DNA from: Aquilaria yunnanensis
Taxonomy: Eukaryota; Streptophyta; Magnoliopsida; Malvales; Thymelaeaceae
Direction: 5' to 3'
NCBI GenBank assembly: GCA_039654915.1
Contig: CM077593.1
Location: 115,375,413-115,439,412, forward strand
DNA length: 64,000 nucleotides
The position numbers were made by a program, and so were the translations under genes. Positions 43,881 through 56,479 of the stretch are shown here, in pieces (positions within the stretch are counted from its first letter, which is position 1; the number at the start of each line of letters is the position of its first letter). The notes under the pieces are model-generated. The model was given only the letters and a program-made list of their open reading frames with translations, ran no database searches and was not told the origin of the DNA.

Positions 43881-44413
43881 TTCTCACACGCTTCCTTGGC
43901 AGGGCTGAAGGTGGCTATGTCACTAATCCAGCTCATGGCCCCTCACCTCTATCCTTCTCTCTAGCATCTTCTCCTTTTGACAACAAAGCATTCCGATAGT
44001 TTTTTTTTTTTAAGATCCTTCTGATATTTCCAGTAACCACATCTCGCATCCTTGCTATCCCCTAAGATCTCCTCCTATGATACTTGATCTTCATTCCATA
44101 CTCCATTAATTAAAAGACCCATTATGGAATTTTTTCCATTGTTTGTTGCACAACTCGAAGTGAAAAAAAATTAAGTTTTCATCTCCCTTTGCCACCCAAT
44201 TGCTTCTAGATTTCTATTTTATGTTTGATTCTTTGTTTTTTGAGTGTCTTCATAATTACTGTAGAATGCCTTTCTTCTCATCAATTTCAGTAACTTATGA
44301 TTCATTGTTACTTAGTTGCTCTGCTAATGGTGTTTAGTCTTTGAAAGAATATTGTAACGAAAAAGGAAAAAGGAAATGGAACAAATTTGATTGACTACCT
44401 TCTCAGTCTATGC
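43881..44413. other. Intergenic DNA
   Basis: No gene or repeat structure recognised. Confidence 0.4.
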
Positions 44414-45326
44414 CACTGTAAGATAAAAGTTGAAAAGTGACTGAAGAAATAGTCATTCTGAGTGATTGAAGTATGACTGAAAAGGATAGTGGTGAAATCC
44501 ATTGCTTCTGAGGGGTGACTAAAAGAAATGACTGAAAAAAATAGTTGCTCTATTTATGACGTCTTATTAAGTGAACCATTGAAGCATTCAATCAGTCTAA
44601 AATTAAAATAATATTAGTTATTATAATTATTTAAAATGGTTTGATAATTTCATGCAAATAAATAGTTGAAACAAAAATAATGTATCATCAACATATTGTG
44701 ATAAAGAACTTGAAAAATGAAACAGCAGAGGAAATAAAAAAGGAAAGAGCGATGCATGAGTTGGGTAAGGAAGTAGATCAGAATGATCAAGGAAGTGAAG
44801 AGAAAGGCTAGGAGGATGGCAAGAGTGGTGAAGTGAGTGGAAAAGAGGATGAGAATAAAAAGAACAAAAAAGAGAAAGCGAAAGAGAAGGTGGAGAAGAA
44901 AGGGGGAAAGAAAAAAAGGAAGGAAGAGAAGAAAAAAAAATAGAAAGAAAAAAAGAACAGACTAAGGAAGAAAAAAAGAAGAACAAAAAGAAGGAGAAGG
45001 AGAAAAAATGAGGAAGAAGAAGATAGGGCATGTTTTTTGGTTGTAAGGGCAACTAAATGGGCGACTGGAAGTTGAAAAGCTACTAAAGCGTGTCTAATGG
45101 AGAAAATTTTTTAAAATGAGTTACTGAAGGACAATTGATAGAAAATATTTTTTAAGAAGAACAACTAAAGGGTAATTGAACACGTGGAAAATTGCCAAGT
45201 TTCAGTCACCATTCAGTTGTTTTCCATGTGAGCACCACATCTAAATGACTGAAAGGTTACTGACTATTACTAGCAATTAAAAGTCAGCCGTCCTTTCAAT
45301 TGCTCATTGCCATTTCTCTTATAGTG
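44414..45326. mobile_element. Non-autonomous CACTA element (913 bp)
   Basis: Left end CACTGTAAGATAAA pairs with the inverted right end CACTATAAGAGAAA. TGACTGAA-type motifs are repeated near both ends as subterminal repeats. Flanking triplets TGC and TGA agree at two of three positions. The purine-rich centre (44740-45010) gives a Phe/Leu/Ser-rich antisense frame without meaning. Confidence 0.65.
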
Positions 45327-46614
45327 TGAGTCATCAATTCTATGGTGGTGTGGTTCGTGTTTTATAATTCTGTGTGGATCTAGACTTAGTTTTATTCTTG
45401 GTGCTTTGATAGTCCATATCCATAATCTACTGGCTCATGATTCAGAATCTATTTGTGGCATAAAAAGAAATGTTAGAGATTTAAGTGGAGAATATTTTGA
45501 CACATTATATCTCACTTGTTAAGTCTATGATTTTTTATGTGTATATATGACTTTAATTTTCAAAACTCAATCATTTAGCATTGATCATTTTCACAAAGAA
45601 TTGCTCATGTGATATAGGCAAGTGTTCTGTGCACCAACTATTACCATGTAATTAATTTTTATTTTTGTTAAGAAATTTTGTCCCTGTGATTTTTTTTTTG
45701 GTTTGAACGGCTTTGTGCCAGTGCTAGTGAATATATTGTTCAGGCAAAAAAATGGGTGTTGTACCAATGTTACTCTATTTAATATCTCATGTCCTTGTGA
45801 TTTAACTTTTTCGAGAGGTTAAATTAAGGATACAATTGTAAAAATACTGAACTGCATTTTCTAATTAAAAAAATGGTCAAGAAAATTAGGATACCTCAAA
45901 GTAAAAAGTGCGATAAATAATTCGGCACGTAGGGGACTAACAAGCAGAAGTAGCTCATCTCGTTTCTTTTCTTTAATTATAGGGTTGCTTGCTACTTAAC
46001 CTAATCGAAATTCCAAGGTACCTTTAATTACTTCCCCTCTTTGATGGAAACTTAGAAAGCCTACGTCTTTTTCTTTTTCACATTCGTTAACATATTAATT
46101 CTTGACTCCTAGTTTACAGGACAAGAAAGGAACAGGACTACACTCTTTCTAGCCAGCCGCCCTAAATCTTTTTAATTTTTTATACACAGGATTATCTTTA
46201 TAAGGTATATAAGAACGACGATACATTATATTAACTAAAGAGCCAAGCTCTTGACGGGACACTATTCATAATGGCCCTTTTGCTACAGTATATATATATA
46301 TATATATTTATTTATTTGTTGGATTGCATGTATTTTGGCCTTTCGTGTATGGGGCATTAAAAACCAAATAAAATGGGCAAGTATAATATAAGTCCTCTAT
46401 TTGTGTATGATAATATCATTTGATCCTCAAACTTTCTAAGTCATAGTCAAAGCCTCGATTTATACTGAAATCTCAAATCCACCACCTTGGTCTTTATGTC
46501 ATGAGTTTTTTGTTTATAATTTTGGCTACCCATAACTTTCAAACGTTTCAACTTTTTAAAAACATTTGACTGATGATAATTATAATTGTGTTTTAAAACT
46601 TTTTTTTTCTATAA
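45327..46614. other. AT-rich intergenic DNA
   Basis: No gene recognised. There is a TA microsatellite at 46290-46308. Confidence 0.5.
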
Positions 46615-47001
46615 CACTACAAGGATGAGGAGTATTTGCTACGACAATTTCCTACGGAAAAAAGCGTAGGAAGAATTTTCGCAGGAAAACTGTCGGACAA
46701 AATAATATTTTCGACGATTTTCAGTCAATCAATTTCTGACACAAAAAAGCGTAGGACAAATGTCAGAGTAAGATGGCGGGAAATAATGGCGGCAATTAGT
46801 CCGACGGTTTTGAGGCGAATTAATGCGTAGGGACCACATAAGTAGGAAAAGCGTCGGACACATTATCCGACGCTTTTCCTGTGTTTTTATTTCCTACGGT
46901 TTTGAGACAAAATATTATCCGACGCTTTTCCTGCATTTTTTTTTCCTACAGTTTTAAGACAGAAAAAGAGTGGGTGCCTTAAAAGTGTAGGAATTTTAAT
47001 C
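46615..47001. repeat. CACTA left subterminal repeats
   Basis: Many copies of GCGTAGGA, TCCTACGGTTTT and CCGACGCTTTTCC in both orientations. In En/Spm such motifs are bound by the TNPA-type protein. Confidence 0.8.
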
Positions 47002-47379
47002 CTTCACTACTAAAAAAACCTATTTTTCCAACTACCATTTCCAACTGCTGGCAGTTGGAAATTTTATGTTTCCAACGGCTGGCAGTTGGAAATAAGGCAG
47101 TTGGAAATCCTTTCGTTGGAAATTTTACTTCCAACGGCCCAGGTTTTAGCAGTTGGAATTTCCAACTGTCAGCCGTTGGAAAATAAGCAGTTGGAGAATT
47201 TCCAACGGCTGTAGTGATTTATTTTTTTTTTTCTGTTCCAACTGCCTCAGCCGTTGGAAAATATGAAAATTTTCCAACTGCCTTCCATATTTTCCAACTG
47301 CTTCCATATTTTCCAACTGCTCAGGCAGTTGGAAAATTTCCAACTGCCTCAGCCGTTGGAAATCAGGCTGGCCAGTTGG

Positions 47380-47783
47380 AAAAAAATAATAATAATTATT
47401 ATTATTGGATTTATTATTATTAGTCTTATTGGATTTGTTATGCAAATAATAATAATATTAACAATAAAACCTCCATAATTACTATTTTCTTTGTAACAAT
47501 AATTATTATTATAATTATTATTACTCTTATTGGATTAATTATTTGTATAATTATTATAATTATTATTATTATTATTACATTTACTAGTGCTACTAACTAT
47601 ACTATTGTTAATATTATAATAATAATAATAATTATAATAATTATTATTATTATAATTATTATTAGTTACTTTTATTGGATTTATTATTACTGTAATAATA
47701 ATTATCATTATTATTATTATTACTATTACTTTAGTACTACTCTTACAATAATATTTATTCTTTCACTAATAATATATTATTAC

Positions 47784-47851
<68 letters not shown>

Positions 47852-48010
47852 GATTTATTATTACTCGTAGTTTATTAATCAATTTAAATAATAATAATAA
47901 TGATAATATTTATTATTAATCTTACTGTGACTTTACTGCAATTCTTACAATAATAATTATTCTTTGAAGTATTATATATTATTACTATTATTATTATTAT
48001 TGACATATAT
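47380..48010. repeat. ATT/TAA microsatellite region
   Basis: Long interrupted (TTA)n and (TAA)n runs, the longest near 47790-47850. Confidence 0.85.
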
Positions 48011-49062
48011 TATTATTCAATGGCAAACTTAATTAACTACACTTACTTAAATAGAAATATTTTGTACGTTTATATTAATTCCAATTATGAAAACATTGTA
48101 AGAATGATTCAAATTAAACATTATACACACTAACAATATGTATTACCTTAACAATTGACAATCAACAAAAGATTTCATATTTTTAAAAATGAAAACTGCT
48201 TTCAGATCACTAACTAATTTTAAATATCACTAATTAAATATTACTTTTAAATATACTAACTAATTTTACACATAAATATACTACCTAAGCAATTTACTTA
48301 AAACTAATTATTAACTATTTTTAATTATACTAACTAATTTCACACATAAACATACTTCCTAAATAATTTACTTAAAACTAAGTATTTTTTATTTTTTAAT
48401 TAATCCCGAAATTAATAAAAAAAGTAAAAAAATGGAAAAAAATGTTAAATTATAATGGGTAACCCAAATACTTCACATCCAACCATCAACAACTACAAAT
48501 CACATACTAATCACATATTTCAAACCAAATTACCATGAAATAATCCCGATTTTAACTAATTTTTAGAAAAAAAATAAAAAATTCGGATTAAACAAACTTA
48601 CCTAAAATCCAACAGATTACTTGCTTCAAATGCCTCGAAATAGCTTCAAATCAGCTACAATAAGCAAAATCAAAACCCATTAGTCAACAAACAACAGCAA
48701 AGAACGCAAAACCGCCAAAAAAAATTGAAGAAAAATAAAAAAAAATGCAAACTAACCTACAGATCAAGAAAAATGAGACCAGATCCACGTCAAAATAAGC
48801 TCCAGGAAGTTGATTAACCCCTTAATCAAACAAACGAAGGTGCTGTGTGTGCGTGTGGGAGGAAGAAAAATTACAGAGACGAGAGAGACGAAACTGGAGA
48901 AGAAATGCAGGAAGAAGATGACACGCCAGGTTGGGGGGAATTTAAATTCGCAATTTCCAATGGCTAAGGCCGTTGGAAAAAAATTTCCAAAACGCACCGT
49001 TTAATTAAATGAATTTCCAACTGTTCAGACCGTTGGAAGATGTGGATTTTTTAGTAGTGACA

Positions 49063-49925
49063 TTTTCCAACGGCTTTAGCCGTTGGAAATATTAAAAATT
49101 AAACAATAATAATTTTTTCACTTCAAAAACCAATTATTTCACCATTTTCCAACGGCTAAAGCCGTTGGAAATATTAAAAATTAAACAATAATATTTTTTT
49201 GCTTCAAAACACAATTAGTTCACCATTTTCCAACGGCTTCGGCCGTTGGAAATATTAAAAATTAAACACTAATATTTTTTCGCTTCAAAAACCAATTATT
49301 TCACCATTTTCCAACGGCTTTGGCCGTTGGAAATATTAAAAATTAAACACTAATATTTTTTCGCTTCAAAAACCAATTATTTCACCATTTTCCAACGGCC
49401 TAAGCCGTTGGAAATATTAAAAATTAAACAATAAATTTTTTTTTTCGCTTCAAAAACCAATTATTTCACCATTTCCAACGGCTTCAGCCGTTGGAAATAT
49501 TAAAAATTAAACAATAATATTTTTTTCGCCTCAACACCCAATTATTTCAGCATTTTCCAACGGCTAAAGCCGTTGGAAATATTAAAAATTAAACAATAAT
49601 ATTTTTTTCCCTTCAAAAAACAATTATTTAACCATTTTCCAACGGTTTTAGCCGTTGGAAATATCAAATATTAAACAATATAATTTTTTTGCTTTAAAAA
49701 TGCAATAATTTCACATTTTCCAACGGCTTCAGCCGTTGGAAATACTAAGTATTAAACAATAATATTTTTTTTGTTCCGAATGCAATAATTTCAACATTTT
49801 CCAACGGCTCAAGCCGTTGGAAAATACTAAATATTAAACCTCAATATTTTTTTTCGTTTCAAATGCAATAATGTCACGATTTTCCAACGGCTTTAGCCAT
49901 TGGAAATATTTTTCAAATTTAGTTT
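49063..49925. repeat. Tandem array of palindrome-bearing 82-bp units
   Basis: About eleven units, each with TTTCCAACGGC-N4-GCCGTTGGAAA followed by ATATTAAAAATTAAACAATAA and a TTCGCTTCAAAAACC-like tail. The loop bases vary (TTTA, TAAA, TTCG, TTTG, CTAA, TTCA) while the arms are kept. Confidence 0.9.
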
Positions 49926-50059
49926 CTTAAATTTCCAACTGCTAGGCCGTTGGAAATTAATTTATGTTCCTTCCAACGGCTCGGGCAATTGGAAATTTCC
50001 AATGGCTTTACTGTTGGAAATAATGGCAGTTGGAAATTCATGGTTTTTTAGTAGTGCTT

Positions 50060-51026
50060 CAATTTTCCTACAGTTTCTTTTTCCTACATTTTTTTGACGG
50101 TACTTACTACAAATTTCCTACACTATTCTTGCAGTTTAACTTTTCATATATACCTAAGATATTGCTACATATTTAGCCTATAAATACTTCCAACCCCCTC
50201 TTCTCCAACTCGCCCCAGCCACAATTTCAACATCAATTCTCACTTCGGCTTCAACATCTTCTTCAGCTCAATAGAGGTATTTAAAATTAATTTATAGATT
50301 AGTGATTTAACTGTTAATTATTTATTTGTTATAAGATATACTTATGTTATTTTAGGTAGCTGACTTTAGAGGTTAGTGATTTAAATGGTAATTATTTATT
50401 TTTTATAAGATATACTTAAGTTGTTTTAGGTAGCTGACTTATCACAGCATGTAGTTGCATAATAAGTATTTATTTATTATACCTTAGATTCTCCATTCAT
50501 GATTGTGTTGATGACAAATATAATATTGGTCCGATTCAGATTGTTGGCAAACAAAATGTATTGGATTAAGTTATATTTGTAATTAACATAATCATGGATT
50601 GTCCAAATTGGACAGTTGAAACTTGTATAAGCAATATTTCAGTTAATATGTTCCTGTCGTAGTAGCAGTTTGTGAAATTTGGTAGAATATTTCCCAAATT
50701 GTTCCCGTCGTGTGTTTTTCAATAAGTTGATATTATTAAGAAACACTGTGAACGGGAACTGAAGGGAAATGTTGCCGAAATTTACATAAAATGCTATTAA
50801 CATGGAACAGTTAAAATGGTTTACTGCTTATACAACTTTCAAAGGAGTAGGGCCCTTACCTTAATGGAGTAGCTAGGTAGTTCAGTTATGGAATGTTGAC
50901 ATATATGCATGACATAAATAAGTAATTCATTTACATTTTCATTATATTTATATTATATGAAATGTAATAAATATATTATGTATTTATGTTGAGGGTTTTT
51001 ACTGTCTATTTTACAAGGGAACCAAA
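50060..51026 (+). promoter_or_regulatory. TNP2 promoter, leader and 5' UTR intron
   Basis: CCTATAAATAC (TATA box, about 50178-50188) is followed by a C/T-rich leader. A predicted donor lies after CAATAGAG near 50276 (GTATTT) and an acceptor, ACAAG, ends near 51017, before the ATG at 51027. The same arrangement precedes the second gene near 56500. Confidence 0.5.
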
Positions 51027-54000
51027 ATGGCTGCTAATGGACGTAAGTGGATGTACCAGAGGACAGATACAGATGGATATATGAATTCTGCATTTATGGC
51101 TGGTGTTAATGAGTTTTTACAGTTTGCATTTAGTGGGAAGGAGTAAAAAATGATTAAATGCCCTTGTCGTAAATGTAATAACAGATTTTATAGAATAGAG
51201 TTGAAAGTGAGAGAGCATTTGTTTCGATATGGATTTACGCCAAACTATTACATATGGCACTGTAACAATGAACAATATGATAGCAATCTGCACAATTTCA
51301 ATATGACCCGTAGCTATTTTCTATCGCAGTTACATGGAAGGACAAGTGGAGAATCAAGTAATGTAAATGCGTATGAATAGATGGTCTGTGAATCAATGGG
51401 TCCGTTATCATCGAATGTAGGATCTGGAAATAGTGAAAGAATGTTGGTGGATCAAGAGTTTATCGATGTTGATGTCAAAGAAGCTGATAATGGCAGTAAT
51501 AATAATGATAATGTGTTCGATGTGTCTGAAATGAGAGAGGGGTTACCTAATCCGACCGCATAACAGTTTTATAATTTGTTGGATGATGCAAATGCACCGT
51601 TGTGGGATGGATGCACTAAACAAACACGATTGTCTGCAATTACTCAATTGTTAAGTTGCAAAAGTGAGTTTAATATGACAAATCGTTGTTTCGATAGAGT
51701 ACTGGAGCTTATGAAAGAAATGTTGCCTGAAAGTAATAGACTCCCATCCACCCTATATGATGCGAAACAACTCACAAAAGGACTTGAGGTGCCATATATA
51801 AAAATTCATGCATGTGAGAATAACTGTATGCTATTCTATCGGGAAGATGAGAAATTAACACATTGTCGTGAATGTGGAAGCATTAGATATAAAGAAAGAG
51901 TAACCTCCGGAAGAAAGACGTTGATTCCGAAAAAATTGTTACGGTTTCTACCAATAACAAGCAGGTTGAAGCGCTTGTACATGTCATAAAAAACAGCGAC
52001 TCACATGACTTGGCATGCTTATAATAAATCATGCAATGATGGAAGTATGGGTCATCCATGTCAGTCTGAAACATGGCGTCACGTAGATCGAACATTCCCA
52101 TCATTCACTGATGAAATTAGAAATGTTATGCTCGGATTGTGTACCGATGGATTTAACCCGAATAATGTGGTTGGTGGAACTACACGATATGGCCATCTTT
52201 ATAGTTGTTTACAATCTTCCGCCAGAACTGTGTATGAAAGAACCCTTCATCTTTATAACTCTCCTAATTCCTGGTCCTAGAGCACCAGGACGCAACATTG
52301 ATGTATTTTTACGACCATTGATTGAGGAGCCCAAAACTTTATGGTCGGAAGGGTTTGTTACATGGGACAGTTATCGACAACAAAATTTTCTTATGAAGGC
52401 ATGTTTATTATGGACAATTAATGATTTTCCTGCACTAGGAAACCTTTCAGGTTGGAGTACCCATGGTAAGCTTGCGTGTCCATATTGCATGGATGAAATT
52501 GACACATTTATGTTGAAGAAATGCAGAAAGCCATGTTGGTTTGATTGTCACAGGGTTTTTTTACCGCATAATCACACATTCCATTCGAATGTAACATCGT
52601 TCATCCCAAGGAAAAAGGTTAGTGCTATCGCTAATCCATATAAGTCAGGTGAGGAAATACATGCTATGTTGGTCGGGTATTGTTTTCCTCCGTTTGGCTC
52701 TTCATATGATAAACACCAAGTTGCGGGGTTTGGAGAGTGGCATAATTGGTTAAAGCGGAGTATATTCTGGGAGTTACCGTACTGGAAGCATTTGCTTGTT
52801 CGCCATAATTTGGACGTCATGCATATTGAAAAAAATTGTTTCGAGAATATTTTTAATATTGTTATGGATATACGTGGGAAAACAAAAGATAACTCCAATT
52901 CTCGCCTTTCGCTTCAGGAGTTAAAGAATATGCGGCGTGAACTACATTTACGAAATATTAGAAGAAAATGTGTAAAACCAAAAACATCTTATACGTTGAG
53001 TCGGGAACATATAAGAGATGTTACTCTGTGGCTGAAAACGATAAAAATGCCTAATTGGTATGCCTCGAACTTGGGCCGTACGGTTAACTTGAGTGACGGT
53101 ACATTCTATAACTTCAAGAGTCACGATTGTCATGTGTTAATGCAGAGGTTGCTTCCTATTGCATTACGTGGGTATATGTCAGGTCCTATATGGGAAACGA
53201 TTTCTGAGTTTTGCTCATTTTTCAGAACCTTATGCACAAGTAGGATTCGATTTAATGACATGCAACAGTTGGAGCGGAATATAGTGGTTACCATATGTAA
53301 GGTAGAAAAGATATTTCCTCCTGCCTTTTTTGATTTGATGGAACATCTTGTTATCCACCTCCCTCATGAGGCAAAGTTGTGTGGTCCAGTTCAATTTCGA
53401 TGGATGTATCCATTTGAAAGGTATTTTTTTAATATGCATTATATTCATATTTCTGTCAATAATTTTCATATATTATATGTTAATAATTTTCACATATTAT
53501 ATGTCATTAATTGTTATATTTTTTTAACTTGGTAGACTAATGCGGTCATTGAAGCGAAAGGCTAGAAATAAAGCTGCAATTGAAGGATCAATTGTGGAAG
53601 CGTACTTGGTTTAGGAAATGTCTACATTCTGTAGCCATTACTTTGAAGTAAATATTCCTACACGGTTAAACAGGGTCCCACGAAATGATGATATTGCTAT
53701 TCCTGTGGCTGATGTCAAGGGTCAATTGTTATCTATCTTTAATACAAGATGTCGTAACATACCCAACTGCGGGCGACAACGCTTACTTGATCCCACTGAG
53801 AAACATCAAATGCATATCTACACTTTGCACAACTGCAATGAGATTATACCGATTGTCAGGTGACATATATGTAAACAACTGTGAGGGTTTTTATATCAAT
53901 TTGATTGCTTTAATTCATTATTGACTAGTTATCATTTCAGGCACTGTGACTCTTATATATCAACAAGATTTCCCCAATTAGGTGAAAGTGAATTACAAAG

Positions 54001-54909
54001 TTTTCGAGATCAGCATTTGACCGAATGGTTCTCATCATACGTGAGTTTCATGGCGTGATAATTTTTATGTTCCTAATTGTGTTTTGTTTGAATATACTGT
54101 GCAATTATGTTATTATATTAACTTTATATTTTCAGGTTAAGCATTTCAAGGATAAATTAGATCCTCGTATTGTACAATTAGCCCGTGGTCCTATTCGAGT
54201 GGCCGTTTCATACAATGGATGTATTGTGAATGATTTTCGTTTCCACACACAATCCTACGGCAAAGACAAAACAACACAGAATTATGGTGTTTGCATGAAG
54301 GGTGAGACATGTGGATCCAGTGGGTATGATTTTTATGACCTTATTGATGAGATTATACGTATTGAGTACCACGGGAGTGGGTATGAAGTCATGACGCTGT
54401 TCAAATGTACTTGGTTTGATCCGACACACGGTGTTCGAACTTGCGCATGTACTGGTGTTGTTGACGTTAAATGGAAGTCAAGATTATCACCACCTGAGCC
54501 ATTTATCTTTGCGACCCAAGCTCAACAAGTTTACTACTGTGAGTACCCTAACAAGACTCTTCATCAGTGGTGGCCGGTGGTTAAGACGAAGCCACGAGCT
54601 TTCATCGATTGTTCATCGAATAATTTTAGTATTCAATCTGACAAGAATGAGGAAATGTCTGATGAGCAAACATGTCGGTTAGAAACCACAAATGAGCCGT
54701 TCCAAGAAGTGATTTCAAGTAAAGTACTAATGGTAACAACTGATGGCATTGCCCTTGATGAGATTAACATACTTGTCGATTTAACGTGTGTTCCTGAAAT
54801 CGTGCAACACATGGATGAGAACATCGAGGTCACACAAGTTGATGAGGATACATCAGATGATGAAGCATCGCTCGATAGTTTAGAGTCAGATGAAGGCGAT
54901 GATGTTTGA
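51027..54909 (+). pseudogene. CACTA TNP2-type transposase, broken
   Basis: From ATG 51027 one frame runs to about 52190 with stops at 51144, 51378, 51561 and 51987, then shifts frame and stays open to about 53420. Domains in order: Transpos_assoc with its CPCRKCNN cysteine motif (51030-51260); Transposase_21 (52085 to about 52700; GPRAPGRNIDVFLRPLIEE near 52270); DUF4218 (52800-53420, MHIEKN start); then, after introns at about 53421-53535, 53861-53941 and 54041-54135, the DUF4216 region (54280-54430). The acidic C-terminus ends at 54909. It would cut at the CACTA ends. A further stop follows exon 53536 at about 53613-53615. Assignment to the TNP2 family rests on domain order. Confidence 0.88.
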
Positions 54910-55121
54910 TTAAGTGTAATTGTTTAAAACATTTGCATGTTTTATTGGAAATCGTAATGTAACTTTGATTGCATTTATGTTTTGGATTTTCAGAAAAAAA
55001 GTTTATGAAATTTAATCATCAAATTTCTAATTACCTATGTCGGTGAAATGAAAATAATTAACTTTTTTCCAACCGGAAATTATTGCATGCTATTAAAAAA
55101 ATAATAATAATGTTAATAAAT
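54910..55121 (+). other. TNP2 3' region
   Basis: AT-rich downstream sequence with no recognised signal beyond A/T runs. Confidence 0.4.
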
Positions 55122-55681
55122 GGGTAAAATCCACCGGGGGTGACCTAGCTTATTTTTTTGTCCTAAATGGGTACATTACCTTCAAATTGTCCTACCAAGG
55201 TACATTACCTCTTATCGCGTGTCCTGTTTAACTACTTTCCATTAATTTCAAAGTTATATCTAACGAAAATTGCTTACGTGGCATAAAAATATTATGTATG
55301 AAGTTGATGAATCGAGAGACGATGCAATTTCTAGGTGATGGTCAGAGAGCAAAATGAGGTGGTAGTGAAGTGCGGCAGAGCCGAGAATAAGGAGAGGGAT
55401 GAAAGAGATCATGACAAAAGTGTAGGGTTAGATTTATAATGTTAGGGTTTAGAATTGTTGATGGAAAAAAATTAAAGGACCATCAGTGTTATTTTATAAT
55501 TTATTTTAAAATTTTTAATACAACGTAAGCAATTACAGTTAGATATAACTCTGAAATTAACGAAAAGTAGTTAAACAGGACACGCGATAAGAGGTAATGT
55601 ACCTCGGTAGAATAATTTGACGGTAACGTACCCGTTTAGGACAAAAAAATAAGCTAGGTCACCCCCGATGGTTTTTAACCC
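55122..55681. mobile_element. Long-TIR MITE nested in the CACTA element
   Basis: Terminal inverted repeats of about 150 bp. The left starts GGGTAAAATCCACCGGGGGT and the inverted right GGGTTAAAAACCATCGGGGG; both continue with GACCTAGCTTATTTTTTTGT. No coding content. The flanking bases show no clear duplication, so Mutator-like is only a guess. Confidence 0.75.
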
Positions 55682-55869
55682 TGAAAAAAATTTTGGAGAT
55701 TCAATTTGACCATATACATTAAATCTATATATTTAATTTCCAAATATAAATATTTTCATTTATTCATCAACTAAAAAAAGTTAAATATATATATAAACTT
55801 CCAACAATATAATTAGTTCATATATAAACACATTATAAATTATATATATATATATATATAAATATTTGA

Positions 55870-56460
55870 TATTCCCTCTGTCCGACGGTTTTAAGTTAGT
55901 AATTAATAATCGTAGGAAAGATGTAGGAAATATTACATAGGGCAATGTGATTTACGACGGTTTTGAGTTAATATTTAAAGTATGTCAAAAAACTGTAGGA
56001 TATGACAGACATTTTTCACACATTTTGAAAAATCGTAGGAAATATGTAGGCCATAATCACATAGGGAGACGCGTTATCCGACGCTTTTGAGTCAATATTT
56101 CAGTTAAGTAGTAAAACTGTAGGAAAGTTAGATGTAATAAAAGCGTAGGAAATATGTAGGTCATAATCATCTAGGGACACGCGTTATCCGACGCTTTTGA
56201 GTCAATATTTCAGTTAAGTAGTAAAACTATAGGAAATTTAGATGTCATAAAAGCGTAGGAAATGACGTAGCACAACCATAGGATGTTCGTAGGAAAAAAG
56301 GCGGGAACCAATTGGTAGCGGGAAATTCAATTTTTTTTTGTTTCCTACGCTTTTCATGCAGTTTATATTTTTCGTTAGAAAGCCGTAGGAAACCTTGCTA
56401 CGGTTTTCCTACATTTTTAGAAAATGCAGGAAAATCGTAGGTCAAATTAGTAGCTGAATC
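55870..56460. repeat. Internal block of CACTA subterminal-type repeats
   Basis: The same CGTAGGAAA and CCGACGCTTTTGAG motifs as at the ends. A direct duplication of about 80 bp lies at 56060-56140 and 56165-56245. It sits immediately upstream of the second gene's leader. Confidence 0.8.
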
Positions 56461-56479
56461 GCCAGACATTCCCTTTAAA

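Larger units (their letters stand above)
47005..50056. mobile_element. Nested non-autonomous CACTA element (3.05 kb)
   Basis: Left end CACTACTAAAAAAACC; inverted right end CACTACTAAAAAACC. CTT flanks both (47002-47004 and 50057-50059). Subterminal sequence is full of TTCCAAC-GTTGGAA palindromes. The core is (TTA)n-rich DNA (47380-48010) and non-coding AT-rich sequence. No transposase is present. Confidence 0.9.

Noticed and set aside
44627..45052. 141-codon Phe/Ser/Leu-rich minus-strand frame
   Set aside because: Comes from a GAA/AAG-rich stretch inside a non-autonomous CACTA element.
47020..50040. Repeated palindromes with spacers resembling a CRISPR array
   Set aside because: Plant nuclear DNA within CACTA ends; spacers are near-identical tandem sequence, not unique.
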